Shown piece by piece: positions 30,830 through 43,800 of a stretch of 64,000 nucleotides of DNA. Both the position numbers and the translations under genes were made by a program. The stretch is from assembly GCA_026419785.1 (NCBI GenBank), contig JAODTK010000034.1, positions 186,001 to 250,000 of the forward strand. Direction: 5' to 3'. Below the pieces are notes generated by a model. That model had not been told where the DNA came from, did not search any database, and worked only from the letters and a program-made list of their open reading frames with translations. Each line of letters opens with the position of its first letter. Positions within the stretch are counted from its first letter, which is position 1. This stretch comes from Sclerodactyla briareus (taxonomy: Eukaryota > Echinodermata > Holothuroidea > Dendrochirotida > Sclerodactylidae).

Positions 30830-31215
30830 GTCTATCTCCTCGGATGACTCTGACCTGACCTGACAATCATACAAATCACAGCCTGATAGAAAGAGGAATT
30901 CGTGAACCACATACCACGTATGAGACTGATCCCACCCAACCGGGTTTCTGTACTTGCCATAAGAAATCCAGATACTGAACTTCATCTTGCTCGGATCAAG
31001 CATTTCGCTGACCTCAGATGATCTTAGTCCTGACCTCAAACAGAAGGGAGTATGTACTCATCATGCAAAACCAACACTTGACACTTCAATTTTTCGCATT
31101 CTCCCCCGCATAAAAATGGGGATCATGCATGCACTTCCCATAAGGAAGCAGCATACGAATTCCACTTGGATCGGACCAGGCATTCGGAACGTATCGTGTT
31201 AACAAGCTTCCCACA
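30830..31215 (+). repeat. Relic of the 308-bp repeat family
   Basis: GACTCTGACCTGACCTGAC, GACCTCAGATGATCTTAG, ATGTACTCATCATG and CGTATCGTGTTAACAAG appear in the same order as in the array at 18495-19435, but heavily diverged. Confidence 0.7.
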
Positions 31216-32148
31216 CGGACAACACACCCAACAAGATACCCCCGGACACACACTGTGTAACCCACATTGGCTGCTTTGCTCTCTTCACGGTATAAGAATA
31301 ATGAGATTCATAATTCTCTTATTATGATCTTGTGAACAATAGTAAGCTTCATTACAAGGTTCTTGAGAGTACATAATTCGAATTGGCGTTGTGATAACTT
31401 ACAGGGGTTCTCGCGTCTCGACTCTCAGCCGTCCCTATAGCAACCTCACAAGAGGTCTTCGCAAAAGGAGACTGTTCCCTACAATTCACACTTCATCAGC
31501 ATAAATTCGGCTTTGATTTCCTCTGTGTCATAGATAGAAAGTAACGAAACGCTCTTTATTCGACATTCGCTTCGACAAGAAGGTACCTCTACTATGTTAG
31601 ACATATTTTCTCTATTTGTTTCCTTCTGATGCAAGGGTGTGATAGTGTCCCCCGCATATAATGTTTTTCTCGTTTTTCACATTTCTTAACCGAAGTTATA
31701 TCCGTCTTAGCTTACGCTCAAGCGGCTCAACAGGAACAAAAATTAAATGACACGATAGTCAGACATCCGATTTCGAAAGTGTATTTATTTCCTATCGTTA
31801 GCATGTGTTGTAATTGTGACTCAATATATATGTATTATGCAACACACGATAACGTAACGGTAGTTTACAACAAAGCTATGGTGGGCTACTGGGTTCTAGT
31901 TATGTTATTCTCATTATGTTATTCTAAACACGGCTGGGAAACGGCGTGTGAAATTAATTTGTGAAAGTAATTTTGAATGACAACCACCTACCAGTTTTGT
32001 CTACTCATCGCTAGTAGAATTGCAATGTTCTAATGACCCTGAATCTACTCATGTTGAGTAAATTCACACACAAATGACAAACAAAATGTTGTAGGGACGA
32101 GGCTAAACATAAATAATCTGACGGAGGCAATACACCACACAGGTACTG
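31216..32148. other. 3' flank of EndoU gene; no gene recognised
   Basis: On the minus strand this follows the EndoU stop codon and probably includes its 3' untranslated region. No other feature recognised apart from candidate AATAAA sites. Confidence 0.5.
31784..31789 (-). promoter_or_regulatory. Candidate polyadenylation signal of EndoU gene
   Basis: Minus-strand AATAAA about 360 bases after the stop codon at 32149. Another lies at about 31555. Neither can be confirmed without transcripts. Confidence 0.3.
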
Positions 32149-32454
32149 TCACAGGTGAACGAACCCCAGGGATCGAAGAACCTCGAGGTGACGACCCATC
32201 GAACGAATCAAGGTCTCTCTTTTATATAATGAAGTAGCATGTCCCACGTACTTCCCCGCCTGGACGTAGGCCTGTACCTGGAAGTTATAGGAGTTAGCCC
32301 CGTCCTTGACAGTGAAGGATGTCACGCTGTTGGGGTTCATGATCCACGCCGTCGTGAACACTGCGAACTCGAACTCCGGGCTGACCCCGAGGAGGAACCC
32401 ACTCCGACTCTTCATGGCGCCGTTCCACGAGAACTGGGCACTCAACTGCTCAGG
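32149..32454 (-). CDS. ENDOU: EndoU exon: C-terminal catalytic part and stop
   Basis: After acceptor ATCATTTTTCAG the exon is open for 101 codons in phase 0 to the stop. It contains [17 protein letters not shown] and then [17 protein letters not shown], the most conserved C-terminal motifs of EndoU. The Lys in WNGAMK aligns with the catalytic Lys of Xenopus EndoU (K224). YVGHATSLY matches the usual end of the domain. About 24 further residues follow before the stop, longer than most family members. No frame break here. Confidence 0.95.
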   Translation of the reverse strand, partial: PEQLSAQFSWNGAMKSRSGFLLGVSPEFEFAVFTTAWIMNPNSVTSFTVKDGANSYNFQVQAYVQAGKYVGHATSLYKRETLIRSMGRHLEVLRSLGFVHL

Positions 32455-35400
32455 CTGAAAAATGATAAATCATATGTCATAAGGAAAGACTGTGAAACTC
32501 TGATGAAATGATAGCTGTGTTGTCGAATGGAATAGGAATATCGAACCTCGTAGTTTTGTTCCAAAAGATGATATTGGCTGTCTGAGCTATAGTTTTACAT
32601 ATACATTAATTTGGATGTAGGTAAGAGATGGTTTCAGAACGTTCGCTTCGATCAAACAAAAATGAACGTTTTTTTTTTTTAGTAACTCTGACACATCAAA
32701 CGAACACATCACTATGAATACTGATGAAAATAATGTTAAATTTTTTATTTTATTTTCCACAGTTTGAGATATTTTAGACATTGGGGAACACATAAAATAA
32801 ATGGAAAACACTTTATAATAATTAGAAACAAACGATTCATAATAACACTCACAGTGGCAAACAGAGCTCACACAAAAGATAGGCAATATGGTTTATTATT
32901 CATGCCTATATTGTTATCGAGTTGCTCCATATCATAATAAATTTTCATTGACAATTCCCTTCCTTACACGAAAAACTTATAAAATTCGAATAGAGAGAAT
33001 AGAGAGTCGACCAAATCAATAAAATCTCAACCTGCCAAAGGTATACCCGCAAGCCAATGATTACCCGTCTCAGGTACATTATCCACTATGTTGGTCCTCT
33101 GTTTGGTTTTGAGGAAACCATTCAATGACAAATCATCAATAGACTTATATATCCCGTGTGTTTAGAGCGGAACTGTAAATCAGTAGGCATAATAGTTAAC
33201 TTTGCTGCTATAGAATAGCGGGCAGAATTCCAGTCGAGTCTTCGCTCGGTAACATAGTGATCACATTGAATATTTTACAAAATATCAGGTACTCTGCCCA
33301 CTGCCCCCCTCCCGTCGTCAGATACGCCAGTGGAAATGACGGTTTAACGACATGATAACGGATCGGGGAAAACGTAAACAAATAAAGTTGGTTTGACATC
33401 CACTCAGAGAGAGAGAGGGGGGGGGGGCGAGGGTCTGTACGTTGGGGGGGGGGAGGGATCAAGATATTGAAGCAAAATCGTACGAGTTTGCATGGGCCAT
33501 ACAGTATTTTTTTAGCGAGTTGCGTCATTTGGGGGCGGGGGAAGTGAGTAGGGGAGAGGCTCCCAACTTCGGGATCCGGGCCCTTGTCACCCGCCCCTCC
33601 ACCCCACCGGCTACGTAACTGATCGACTGACATATATAGTTATCTATAATGAATGCCTGATGCCTTCCTTCTTGTACATGTGTTCGTGTAGCACCAACAA
33701 ATTATGACCAACACGATTTATTCTCACTTCATTAATTTTTACCTGTCATGCGGCTTAGTTGTGACAGTTATTCCAGCACTTTCGCTCTCTCGTCTCTATT
33801 TGAGAAGTGAGAGTGACTTTTCCTCCACAGAACCTCCCTTTCGGCCACTAAACTTAAGAAACTTCAGTACGGACGGCCTCCATGTTTCTTTGCACGTGCT
33901 GACACAACAGACTCACAGTAAAATACAACCGCACCATGACCGCAAGCGTATTCATACCCAGCGGTCTGAGCAAACTAAATAGGTCAACATTATGCCAAGC
34001 GGGACGCTAGAAGACTGCTGCTCGGCTCAGCTCAGCTCTGCTGGTGGTGTGCACGCTGCGGCGTTAGACTATGGGTTTCAATAATGTATTTATCAAACGC
34101 TCGGTCCGCTCGGCTCGGCTCGGCTCGGCTCGGCTCGGCTCGCGGTGGGCAAGCACCTTAAGGCCGGGATTCCATAGATGCGTATGCATATCCTGGCTGG
34201 ATGTGAAAATCACATATTTACGAAAACGAACGTTTGTTTCAGACGAGCAAACAATAAGTGTTTTTGCAAACAATAAGTGTTTGCGAAAGACCATAAAAAG
34301 GCAGCAGCTCATGCATATTGCCGTTGCTTGGCTTTTTGAGGAAGATATTCCATAGAATCATACGCGGTGATACGCATCTGCATACGCGTTGGTACATGTG
34401 TTTATTCGCCTATCAGCGTTGGTTTGCCACTTTTTCAGTTTTCATTCAGGCGCCGACTGTTCACCCCACCGCTGGTATGCACGGAACACCAAGTGCGACG
34501 GGTACACCAAGTGTGATCTTTTATCATCTTTTTAATCATATCTTATTATATAATAACTTGCCCCCTTTTCACTTTGAATTCATATTATTAACTGTATATA
34601 TTTTCTATTTAACTATTTTAATTGATTGATCCTCTTCATAAATTTTCTGAAAATTTATACTGGAATAAAAGAACTGAACTGAAGGGGCAAACCTAGCCAG
34701 GTCTTTGACCAACACCGAAAATTAACATAATTTTATATCCCTGTGGATTCATCGTCTAAGGGATATATTTGTCAGAAATCTCACCTCGAATGCGTTGGCA
34801 TAACCGTGATAGTTTCCAACAACACACCACCAGCCTTCCTCCTTTTTTCGTAGAGGACGATCCAGTTGTGAAACCCGTTAACGGATGAGGCGCTCTTGAA
34901 TTCGCCACAGAAGACATGCTCGAATCCCGAGGAGTCATAATCAACCTTCCGGTTGTAGTGGGCGACCACATCTCCTTCATCTTAATCCTTAACCGCCTCC
35001 ACACTAGCAAATTCACCTGGGTGGAAAGATGAGAAAACATTACAACTGCGCGCTGTAACACACATGAGACAGAGACGAATCATCCGCATGTTAGAATAAG
35101 GCTATGATTCCATAGATGCGTATGCGTATGTGAAAAATCGCCAATTTACGTGAACTGAGCTGGGGCTAGTGTTTGAATATGGTCTATTTAGCTTGCAAAG
35201 ATAGATATTGGTTCCGCAGAAGCAAAAAAATCATAAATGAAGGCAAACCAACGCTGAATAGGCGAAATAAGCAATTTATATCAGTGCGCTTGTCCGGAAT
35301 GCGTATCACCGCGAATGAATTATCTGGAATATCTTCCTTAGAAAGCCAAACAACGACAATATGCATGGGCTGCTGCCTTTTTTATGGTCTTTTCGCATAC

Positions 35401-37619
35401 GCTTATAGTGTGTTCTCTTCTGAAACAGATGCTCGTTTATTGTAAATCGTGGATTTTCATCACACACGCATCCTCTCATGGATCCATCCCTTGGGTGGAG
35501 GCATATAAAGGCAATGTAGCATATCTGCTTTGGTATAACAGAGACGTCAGGCTATGGGCAAACAGTCATTGTGTCTCTCTATCCGTTAATATGTTCGCAT
35601 CGGTTTGTCCACTTCATTAAACCCGTATATGGTTCCTTAGTGACTTCTCAGATGGTGCGCGATTTCTTAAGAGTTGAAAGTTTAGAGGACCGGTAGTGAA
35701 AACTCACATGTTTTGCATCGAATTGCTCCGAAACTAGCCCGGACGAAAAGAGCGCGAGTTTGACAGTTTAATAACGCTAAATCTCAAATTCAAAATATCA
35801 AGTCCTAAACTACTTTCGTTTTCGTGTTATCTCCAGTGATTGCTTGGGTTCAATGGCGTCATCAGGGGAACCAATGACTGTCGCCCGCCCTTGCGGTAAG
35901 CAGTTATTGCTGTTTTCCTATTTCCTCATGAGTAAGAAATGCAGGTTATTTTTCTTTCTTCGAGATCAATGATTGCTTGCATCTATATTCCTGAAAATTC
36001 AATTTCAATTTAGGTTAACCAGAGATTTTAAACAAATGAATTTTGCATTGACTTTGCGTTGATTAGGTATTCTTCCGCAAATGTCATAACGACATTGCGT
36101 AATAGTGGGTTCGTCTCATTTTCAATGAATGTCTTATCAACTGAAAGTCGGTTTGGTAGTTTGGGCATGGAATGTTCGTCCTATACTGATCTTAAAGAAT
36201 CACAACCTTAACCGGGCATTTGGCAGTGAAGGATTTTCCTCTAGGCCTTTCCATCTGTACCGCAGACAGTTTGTGAGGAATCACTGCAAGTACAACTCAA
36301 AACCTACAGACCGAGTTCCTCCTTCTCCTGTAACCGGCACCAATCAGCGCCTGTGATGTAATATTGATGACCTCCGTTTGGAAGATATCGTCAAGAAAAC
36401 TGTCGACCTCGGCGATGTCTGCCTCCGTGTCATCCTCAGGTATAGACTCTATAGGCTCGTAGTTGTCACAGAGTTTGCGGAAACTGTTGAAAGTCTTTAT
36501 GTTGTAGATGTAAGACTCGTCAAAGCTGGTAAACAGGCTACAAAGAAATTGGAGAAAAAAGTTAGCAATTAACCTAACGAATAGCAGGCACTGTTAAGTA
36601 ATACCTGCCTGCCCACGCTTAGTGTTATGTTGTGCTCTCACCAGAGCGGTGCCACACCTTTAAGGGGGGGGGTGAAGGTTTTACCGGGTCTGCCAATACA
36701 AGGAACAACTCTCAAAACATCGGATAATGTGACTTATATAACTCATTCCAAGTAACTGCAGGAACACAAGTCACAAGTCAAAGCTTAGGGTTAGATCTCT
36801 CAAGTCAGCTGATCCCACGATGGCAGACACTCAAGTCAAGCACTGGACTTATGTACAAGTCAGGCCACACCCTAGTCAGGCCGCAACCCTAGGTCTGCTG
36901 ATCACAGTGCACATAAATCCACTCACAAATGGAATGGGCAGAGTGGAATATCCGACTTACCAAAGGTTAAAACACCATCCCAATTGCATACACAGAAACT
37001 TATGGATTGTACTTACTCCAGACCTTCTACCTCCCGTCCATCTTTTGACCATGCCTCATTTCAAAACACAGACGCAAAACTGATATTACAACAGTCAGTA
37101 CTGTAGCGAAACCTCAAATGCTCGCAAGCATTCTACTGATGCCACCACGCTACAGAAAACACACCATTTTTGCCTATAGACCCTGACCAAACTTCGAGGA
37201 ATCGATGCCGAGTCTCGGGGGTACGCCACATACTTTCGCGAGTCCTACTCAACCATTCCATGGCACCGCACATGATAATCTAAACTACAAACAAAATCCC
37301 ACAACTGTCACATTGCGCTCCTCCCCCCCCCCCCCCCCCCCCCTCTTAATATCATAAACACGAGGACTCGCACAAGGCTAATCGACGCTAACTGAGATAC
37401 CATTAAGGCCCGCACGATAGTATCTACACTCCGAAACACCCACACACACACACACACACACAGTATATATATATATAATATATATATATATATTATATAT
37501 ATATATTATATATATATATATATATATATTATTATATATATATATTATATATATATATTATATATATATATATATCTATATATATATATATATCTAACAT
37601 ATATACACACACACACACA

Positions 37620-37670
<51 letters not shown>

Positions 37671-37678
37671 ATTATATA

Positions 37679-37744
<66 letters not shown>

Positions 37745-37774
37745 AACATATATACACACACACACACAGTATAT

Positions 37775-37840
<66 letters not shown>

Positions 37841-37862
37841 ATATATATATATATATATATAA

Positions 37863-37893
<31 letters not shown>

Positions 37894-40800
37894 CAGGGGC
37901 GGCGCCAGGTTATACGATAGGGGGGGGGGCAGATTTGTCATGGATGTTCCATGGGGTAGTGGGTCCTAAAATATCAAGGGGAGGGGGTGCACCCCTCCCC
38001 TTTGCGATTTTTGGGCTCTAAATACTGCCTTAGATGCAAAAAGGGCCACATTTAATACACTCTCTGAGTGTATCTACGTCAACGAATTCTGACAAAATCC
38101 CTAATTTTGGAAAAATTACATGCATGACCCATTTTTTCCATGGCAGGTCATATTGCTTCGATACAAGCACATGACAAAAATGAATCCGATGAAACTGTAC
38201 TACGTTTCTTGTAACCGATAGGTAGGCCTACTTCTGCAAAAAACTTTTGTTACTTAGCAAATTCGAAGATATCTAATGGCATAAATCGGCATGGGTCGGA
38301 GTGATCACGCATGCAACGTGGCACAACCCCTTAAAGGCCGTAAGGCGCGCGAAGTTGCAAGTTCACTTTGAGTCCTTTTACCTAATATTAACCAACGGTG
38401 GCTCACTAAATTACCACAGTGTTCTCGAGACAGTAAACATCAGGGGCGTAGCGAAAGGTTGGTTATTGGTGGGGGGGGGGTAGAGTTGAATGTTTTGCCG
38501 ACGGATCCGGCACTGGTGACTGATATGGGGGAGGGGTCCAAGGAGGGGTGTCCCCCTCCCCTCTGGAAAATTTTGAATATTGAAACGTTATCAGATGCAA
38601 TCTGGTGCATATTTTTAGTAAAATTGGGCGTTCAGTAATTACTCGGCCCTGCTCACCACGTACGCTGGACCCTTTCAATTTGAACGCCGGACTTCTGCCG
38701 ATCCATAACAATAACCCGATTTTTATTGCAGCTAGTGTGGTATAAGCAGACCATCGATGCACACTGCGCGCGAAGCGCGCGAAAATTTGACACTTCAATG
38801 GGGGTAATTGATCAAATTTTCATCATGTAGTCAAATTTCAGCCATCTTTCCACTTTTGCCACTCGCGTGATTTCCCGCCTAAAACGGGCTGTTTCATTGT
38901 TAAGGTCTGGGAAATGCTTTCTTAATTGTTTTCAACAAAATGGCTCCGAAATAATGTAGCTCTCTGGAATATAGGACGCAACAAGAGAACAAAACTGTCA
39001 AAAACCTGACAAACTCATAAAAATAGAATGTCAAACGCTAACGCTAAACGCCTTCATTTTCCCTTTTGCCGAATGCCGACAGACTCGGTCACTCGTCCAA
39101 TTAACAAACCCACGGCGACGGGCCGTTATATTATCTATTTTTTTGCCGACGTGCCATCTCTTGCCGACGCTGAATGAGTCAATTAGATGAAGAGCAAGAG
39201 TCGAATTATCCATAATAAATTTCTGGCTTTCCGTTGTTTTTTCTTTCTATTCCACTTTCCATTTCATGGCTTTCCCTTTCACGATCCCTTATTCCCTTTT
39301 CCTTTCCTTTTCTCCTTTTCCTTCCCTTTTCCCCCTCTTCCTTTTTTCCTCTTCTCTTCCTCCTCTCTTCTTTTCCTATTTTTTTTTTTCCTTCCTCTTT
39401 CTCCTTTTTGCCGACAGACCGAAAATTTGCCGACGGCATGAAATTATTGGGAGGGGCTGACACCCCCCCCCCCCCTCCCGCTCGCTACGGCCCTGGTAAC
39501 ATACACTACATTTGCGAACGCTATATTACATACAGCAACATTTGGGTCTCCATTTGGAATCTCGAGGGAACGAATCGAAAATAACCTAAGTTGGATAACG
39601 TATTTTGACACTTCACCCCACCCTCAATGAAAACGTTGTGCATTAAACCATCATTCTGTCGATTTATTTTTTCGGCCCCAAACCATAGGGGGGGGCAGCC
39701 GCCCTACCTGCCCCCCCCCCCCCCTGTGGCGCCGCCCCTGTATATAAGGGCAAGGATGGAAATAATTTTTCAGATCCAAGTCATAGTTCGTTCGGGAACC
39801 AAACATTCACACACTGATTCCCTGTTGGACAGAATAAATATTGACAGGTAATTATCACGTTTGTATTGGTTTCCAAAGGGCAACCGCGGTATCTTGTCGG
39901 TTGTGTTAGTCAACAAAAATTGAGCCACGGGGACGCGTGTAGGTTTCCAAAGTATTTCCGTGTACGATGTGTACGATATGCAGACATAATGAAGATGCTG
40001 ATTGCAGCGAGGAGTATCGTAAATGAAACGTTGTATGGGTGATTGTACATGATGATATGATGATATGATAATAAATGAAATGATCATACTTTGGTGGCGA
40101 TGACAATGACGATAATGAATTTGGTGATGATTGGTACATGATGATGATATGATGTTCATAAGGATAGAAAAATGAGATGATGATTAATGATGATGATGAT
40201 AAATAAAAAATCTTCAGAATTATCATATGATAGCGCAAGATCATATTACAGTAAAATGCACAAATCATATCAATTTTGGAAAACAATGATACACTTGCCG
40301 AGCAGAGGATTGAATATATTCAAGGCCCGACAAGGGTGCAGACCGGGAAACAGCACGTTTTTGGCAGCTGCGAATCTTCAATCCGATGCGCGGAACACGG
40401 ATGCCTCTTCGGCGGTACACAGACTCAACTTGCATATCGCCTACCCTGCCCCCAATCCCTGCTCCAATCGTTTTGTCCCTGCTCCAACCCCTTGCGCTGG
40501 TCGCCCAGCGAGAAGACAACATGTACCAGTTTTTAGGTCTTGTGTATGAACCGATCGGGATTCGAACCCCCGGTCTCCCAGGTAGAAGGCTGACTGGCGC
40601 TCTACCAACTGTGGGAGCCACTGGGTTGATGCACGAGTATCATACAAGTTTTCAGGATTAACAATGATATTAATTCTTATACAAATGCGTGTGCATCACC
40701 CCAAATCTGTGACCATTAGCATTATTTATTATATTTGGCAAGACTTTCTATGATGATGATGATGTTGATAATGATGATACTGATGATAATTATGCTGTTA

Positions 40801-43800
40801 AAGTCATCACTGAAGATTACTGACTTGTTCGGGATATCGCTGTGATCGTTGTAGTCAGGCTTGTAATCCCTGGTACTACCCGTGGTGTAGTATTGGTCCG
40901 ATATTCTGTTCACGTCAGCGGCCCATAGCTGCGTCATTAGTTCGTCGAAATCGATCGGAACTACGTGAACAGAAATTAAAAGAACGTTCAAATTACAAAA
41001 AAGGCCACAATAGGCTGTCATGTTTCCTAGGGCGAGCACTCAGTATTCCTAACATCATCAGTATTGCCAAAACTCTGGTTGATATTTCTTGCTTACTACT
41101 ATAATATGTAGAATAACTTCGGGCGCAATTATTGAATGAATGCAGCTGTTATGTGATAGGTCTATATGCAACACGCGTGGCAGTAAGCGAATACAAAGGC
41201 TTCATGGATGAGTGCAGTGCTCTTGAGAACCCAGCTACTGTTATTTCTATTTCTCCAAACACTATTCCACTGTTTGCTTAAGACTGTCGAATTCTGACAG
41301 TCAGTCGTAGCCTCAATCAGCAACTGTGGCGGCTTATATCCTTGGAAAATGTTTCATCTTCATGAGCAATATCTGTGATTGTAATATCTGTCACTTAGAG
41401 AGACGCAGGACTGGGGGTTAAGTACGTCTGAAATGACAGTTCTCTCACGCAGGGAGTCGTACCCTGAGCAATTTCACACAATCTTTGTGATCTACGTTAC
41501 GTATCTTCATCTGTATAAATTAACTCCATTCTCCTTTTCTCATCAGTAATAGCTATTAACCTGTTTATCTTATCGGTGACCCCCCTAAGGTGTTGACGTT
41601 TCGTGACCTTCCGGCACCTATTCACCTTTTTGCATGTATAGGTTGTCGTGAAGATGGAGCTCGCTAAACGAAAAAAGGCTATATACCCTGACAAATTTGG
41701 ACCAATTTGAAAAGCAAATGAAAAGTGACATATGCTATGTTCAATGGAGCCAAACTTTTCTACTTACTACATAGGTCGTCGTAGTCACCACAACAGTCTT
41801 GATAAGTTTCACAGGCACTGTTACACTGACAATTATAGTACGTGTCCAACCCGTCGCCACATCGGTCGGCACAGGAATTTCGTACTGAATGTGAGAAAAT
41901 TCGAAGTCATTCTCCCTGAAACTACACTTATCTCTAAAAACAATTGTTTCTTTTACGCTTTGCCCGTGCCACAATATATATTTTCGCGTGACTAGACTAA
42001 CGGTGTCTTCAAAGCTTCCAGAGTTGTCTATGCGATAGGCGAATAGGGGTAGGGGTATATGCCTCATTTCATATTCCATTATGAGAGAAACTTTACTGTG
42101 TTCCAATCAGTTCGACTCGCATCTCGCATTTTTCATGTTTTCTGTTTCTTGTATTTGGTTCCTTGACAGGAAGAACACATCGAAATTCACAAAGTTGTTA
42201 ATATATAGAGTAGTTAAACCTTGAAATCACAAGGTGAAAGGAGAACATTTTCTGTGAGCTTTCGCCTGTGCTACAGGCTTCTTCCGACTGGTGACGTCAT
42301 GTGATGTCATAGCATAACGTCATTTCGATATTTTCTCTGGTTTGTTAAACTTTCTATGCAATTCCGAAGTTTAACTTTACTTTCATGGGTGTGCAACCAG
42401 GAGAGATGAATTCGTCACAAGGAACATCGAAATTCAGCACTAATACGAGGTGGCACGGTAAATGATCACTCTTCCAATTGGATACAAGTATTAGATATCT
42501 ACTTTACTGATGTCTTAAATGCGCAGTAGAAGGAGGGGAACAAATTTAGCTGTGGCATGGAGAGGTGTAGAAAGTAGAAAGGGAAACTCGCATTACAGTG
42601 ACCTTAAAAAAAATCCAGTTTCCATGAATTTCGAATTCCACTTCCAATACATCTTTGCAATAATTTCATATCCTTCGCTAACCTCATAAAAGTTAAAGCA
42701 GGAGCATTTTACCCTGTTGAAGGTGTTAAAATATTATTTGGAACAGGCACTTTTAACAATGAGGAAAATAAAAGAAATTTGCTCGAAGAAAATGAGGTGT
42801 TCAGAAATCAAATGGTAAAATCATCACATACATAGATTTCATGTTACCCATGTTAACAAGCATATATATATACATCCTTTTATCTGTGACGAAATTCGTA
42901 ATCATAGCACTTTCAGTGACGGTAAATTTGATACTTTTTCTTGTTTGTGTGGAATTCCCCTCTGCTTCTCGCATATTACCTTCACACAGGCTCCACGTCG
43001 ACCAGAGTTCACGTAGTGATTATTCGCGCCATTGATGAAGGAACCATTAGGCCAATTACCAATCTGGAAATAAATTAACGTCCAAGGCGCAGGTTGCACT
43101 CATGATCCTCAAACGGCTAAGTTGGTAGCCTTATATGAAACTAGTGTGAACCATGACGCCCTTCGAAACATGTGGATGAAATCAAACAACGGCATATATT
43201 CACGCGGCATATCACTCCATTAGAACTCATATCAGGGTAACTCACGATCTACTGGCGTAGTGGTCCGCGGTGCATCTGTCGGGAAGAGATATGCGCACCG
43301 CGTCTTGACGTCATCACAACAGTCGTTGAAACCCGTACAGAAGGGGTCGCACTGACATATTGCGGAACGGTTGTATTTACTGCCGCACCTCCGGCGCAAG
43401 AGTCGGGCTCATGACCAGTGGCGTTGTCGGACCCGGTGGCGTCGTCGTACCCGGCGTCGTAACTATATGAGAGAAAATGGCGCTGGTGTAAAGATCCATC
43501 AGTTGCGTCCTCAATTCGTGATAATTTGGACCTTCACGTTTGAGCTGTGGGTTACTGGGTTCTTCTCCCTACTATTCAGGTTAACTGTAATGAGTGCTGC
43601 CTGTATTGATTCCGGGTTTAAATATGTATTTTAAGTTTTAGAGATTAAGTGCGTTTTAATCGAGTGTTACTTTCTATACATGGTCATACACATACCGTAC
43701 CATACATAGTGTGTCCATGCCCATATATAAGGAAGACCTAGCACGAAAGAACATCAAAACCTCGTTAAGGGCAATACTCAAATACACTGGATGTGCATCT

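Noticed and set aside
32239..32511. Plus-strand open frame of 90 codons
   Set aside because: Antisense to the last EndoU exon, which has strong family motifs.
33290..33630. Two hAT-like ends (GATACGCCAGTG and CTACGTAACTG) considered as one element
   Set aside because: Both have the same orientation and no matching left terminus or target duplication was found.
37672..37941. Minus-strand frame of Ile-Tyr repeats
   Set aside because: It is the AT microsatellite translated.
39187..39584. Phe/Leu/Ser-rich plus-strand frames that look like membrane proteins, and a Lys/Glu/Arg-rich minus frame
   Set aside because: Low-complexity polypyrimidine tract inside the inner hAT-like element; no family match.
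40265..40621. 118-codon minus-strand frame
   Set aside because: It is a tRNA-derived SINE read through, including its pol III boxes.
43371..43634. Arg-rich plus-strand open frame
   Set aside because: Antisense to somatomedin-B exon 2 and its linker.
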